Source: an uncultured Acetobacteraceae bacterium (lineage in GTDB: Bacteria; Pseudomonadota; Alphaproteobacteria; Acetobacterales; Acetobacteraceae). Taken from it: a DNA stretch of 6,947 nucleotides. Within the stretch, counting starts at the first letter, position 1, and the number at the start of each line of letters is the position of its first letter. The notes under the pieces are model-generated. The model did no database searches. It saw only the letters and a program-made list of their open reading frames with translations, and was not told the origin of the DNA. The DNA is taken from assembly GCA_937930165.1 (NCBI GenBank), contig CALGVL010000209.1:1-6947 (forward strand), in the 5' to 3' direction. Positions 5,871 to 6,947 of the stretch are shown here, one piece after another. Both the position numbers and the translations under genes were made by a program.

Positions 5871-6347
5871 TGGACGCTGGGGCGCAGCTTGGGCACATAT
5901 CGCCGGAGCCCTGCGGCACACGTTTTGCGGGAATCGTGATGCTTGGTTCCCTGTAGGGTTGCCGTCTCGGCTTGCCTGCCGTTCTGCACGAATTGCGGAA
6001 CAAAGCCCACAAGAGGGTGAGGCTCCGGCAAGGTTTCTCCTGGCCCTACACGGCACCCATGACTGCCGCACGGCACCGCCTTGAGCACGTCCCGAGCTTC
6101 ACAGGGACAGGCTTCCCTACAGCTATTCCGTTGCCATTCTCGATCGAATTCTGCCGCGGGCGGCGGCAACGCGCCCGGCGCGGACAGGCCGCAGATGCCG
6201 GCCCCGGCCGACACTGCAACCATAGCTGCGGGCGCGGCAGAGCCAGGCAGTCAGCCAGAACCCGCCACGCTCACCGCCACCGCGAACTGCCCGGCAAAGG
6301 CAAGGCTGGAAAGCTGGGTCAGGTCAGCCCGCTGCGCCCGCACCAGC
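5871..6347. other. Non-coding stretch, nothing recognised
   Basis: About 480 bp between the terminator and the 3' end of the amidohydrolase gene. Its left half looks lower in GC than the flanking genes. The open frames here, on both strands, are rich in Arg, Pro, Cys and His, lack family motifs and look like chance. Small inverted repeats occur: GGGAATC/GGTTCCC at 5929-5951, GTCCC/GGGAC at 6089-6108 and CGTTGCC/GGCAACG at 6129-6171 with TGCCGC/GCGGCA nested inside. None has a T-run. No tRNA, integrase or other mobile-element end is seen. Confidence 0.5.
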
Positions 6348-6947
6348 TCAGGCGCCGGGCGGTGCGCCAAGCTCCTGCCGGACCAGGCTGACCCAGAAGG
6401 CCACCCCCTGAGGCAGTATCGCATCATTGAAATCGTAGAGCGGCGAGTGCAGCGCGTGGACCGTCCCGTCGGGACCCGTGCCGGCACCAAGGAAAACGAA
6501 GGCGCCAGGCTTCGCCTTCAGCATGAAGGCGAAGTCCTCGCCACCGGTGACAGGCGTCGCCTCAACATCCACCCCGGCCTCCCCGGCCACGGCGCGGGCC
6601 GCAGCGGCCGCCGCATCCGCCTCGCGTCCATGATTGACGAGAGGGATGGCGTTCCACCAGAGAGAGACCTCCGCCGTGGCGCCCTGCGTGGCCGCAGCCA
6701 GTTCGGCGAGTTCGCGGATCCGGCGCTCCACCAGCGCCTGCATCGCCGGGTTGAAGGCGCGCATTGTCCCCCCGACGACGAGTTCGGCCGGCATGACATT
6801 CAGGGCCTCCCTGGCGCCGCCGGCGATGTGGCCGACACTGACCACCACACTCTCCAGCGCCGGCACGTCGCGGCTGACGATGCCTTGCAGTGCCTGCACG
6901 AAGATTGCCTGCGCCAGCGCAAGATCATTTGCCAAGTGCGGCGAATT
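6348..6947 (-). CDS. M20-family amidohydrolase (hippurate hydrolase-like), C-terminal part; 5' end outside window
   Basis: M20 metallopeptidases of the amidohydrolase branch cleave the amide bond of N-acyl amino acids or related amides, usually in the cytoplasm with two divalent metals. 199 residues are visible in a frame open to the right edge, so the start lies outside. The first residues (PHLANDLALAQAIFVQALQGIVSRDV) lie at the edge of the small dimerisation domain, which runs to about residue 105 with VVVSVGHIAGGAREALNVMPAELVVGGTMR. The rest returns to the catalytic domain, with TGGEDFAFML (133-142; EDF is a conserved element near the active site) and HSPLYDFNDAILPQGVAFWV (167-186; His167 is the expected metal ligand). 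The Asp and Glu of the first metal site would be in the missing half. The C-terminus is normal. It converges with the lysR gene across 664 bp; no terminator is seen after its stop. The substrate is not determinable. Confidence 0.93.
   Translation of the reverse strand, partial: NSPHLANDLALAQAIFVQALQGIVSRDVPALESVVVSVGHIAGGAREALNVMPAELVVGGTMRAFNPAMQALVERRIRELAELAAATQGATAEVSLWWNAIPLVNHGREADAAAAAARAVAGEAGVDVEATPVTGGEDFAFMLKAKPGAFVFLGAGTGPDGTVHALHSPLYDFNDAILPQGVAFWVSLVRQELGAPPGA

Noticed and set aside
5688..5929. Nine-base inverted copies CGCAAAACG (5688-5696) and CGTTTTGCG (5921-5929) flanking the RNA and terminator
   Set aside because: A 9-base match at this distance is expected about once by chance in a stretch this size; there is no extension and no target duplication.
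5834..6223. 129-codon minus-strand open frame covering the terminator and the non-coding stretch
   Set aside because: Its 3' end runs through the terminator hairpin, its composition is Cys- and Arg-rich, and it shows no domain or good ribosome site. It is probably chance.
6314..6345. GGTCAGGTCAGCCCGCTGCG, resembling the conserved SRP RNA segment
   Set aside because: The GGAAG tetraloop region and the long flanking helix are missing, so the resemblance is only a few bases.
5972..6391. 139-codon plus-strand open frame in the right-hand intergenic region
   Set aside because: It overlaps the end of the amidohydrolase gene on the other strand, and its Arg/His-rich product has no recognisable motif.

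Overview
The window is GC-rich chromosomal sequence with G or C at most third codon positions. The gene content (carB-greA adjacency, trxB beside an Lrp/AsnC regulator, an M20 amidohydrolase) suggests an alphaproteobacterium, perhaps Acetobacteraceae such as Roseomonas. The phylum-level call is fairly safe. The family is inferred from style and synteny, not from a marker gene.

Layout. (1) 2-538 +: the 3' end of carB, followed by a GC hairpin and a structured leader. (2) 651-1124 + greA and 1140-2405 + an ACT-domain threonine ammonia-lyase, 15 nt apart and probably co-transcribed. (3) On the minus strand, a small SAM-dependent methyltransferase (2436-3104) and an Lrp/AsnC-type regulator (3186-3692), probably one transcript starting at the regulator. 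(4) Divergent from the regulator, trxB (3806-4783 +) is joined directly, stop codon to start codon, to a LysR-type regulator (4784-5683 +). (5) A 664-bp non-coding stretch (5684-6347) holds a cloverleaf-like RNA structure and a strong intrinsic terminator, then about 480 bp where I recognise nothing. (6) The 3' two-thirds or so of a minus-strand M20 amidohydrolase (6348-6947) runs off the right edge.

Functionally this is mostly housekeeping: carbamoyl phosphate supply for pyrimidines and arginine, transcript cleavage, branched-chain amino acid entry through 2-oxobutanoate, and thioredoxin reduction, with two local regulators. The Lrp-type regulator has a perfect dyad overlapping its own predicted -10, which fits autoregulation. 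The least explained signal is at 5746-5863: a four-way-junction RNA with a 7-bp closing stem and a C(UUCG)G tetraloop, directly ahead of a textbook terminator. It may be a small RNA or a processed 3' UTR of the trxB-lysR transcript. I found no CRISPR array, insertion sequence, tRNA, rRNA or defence system.
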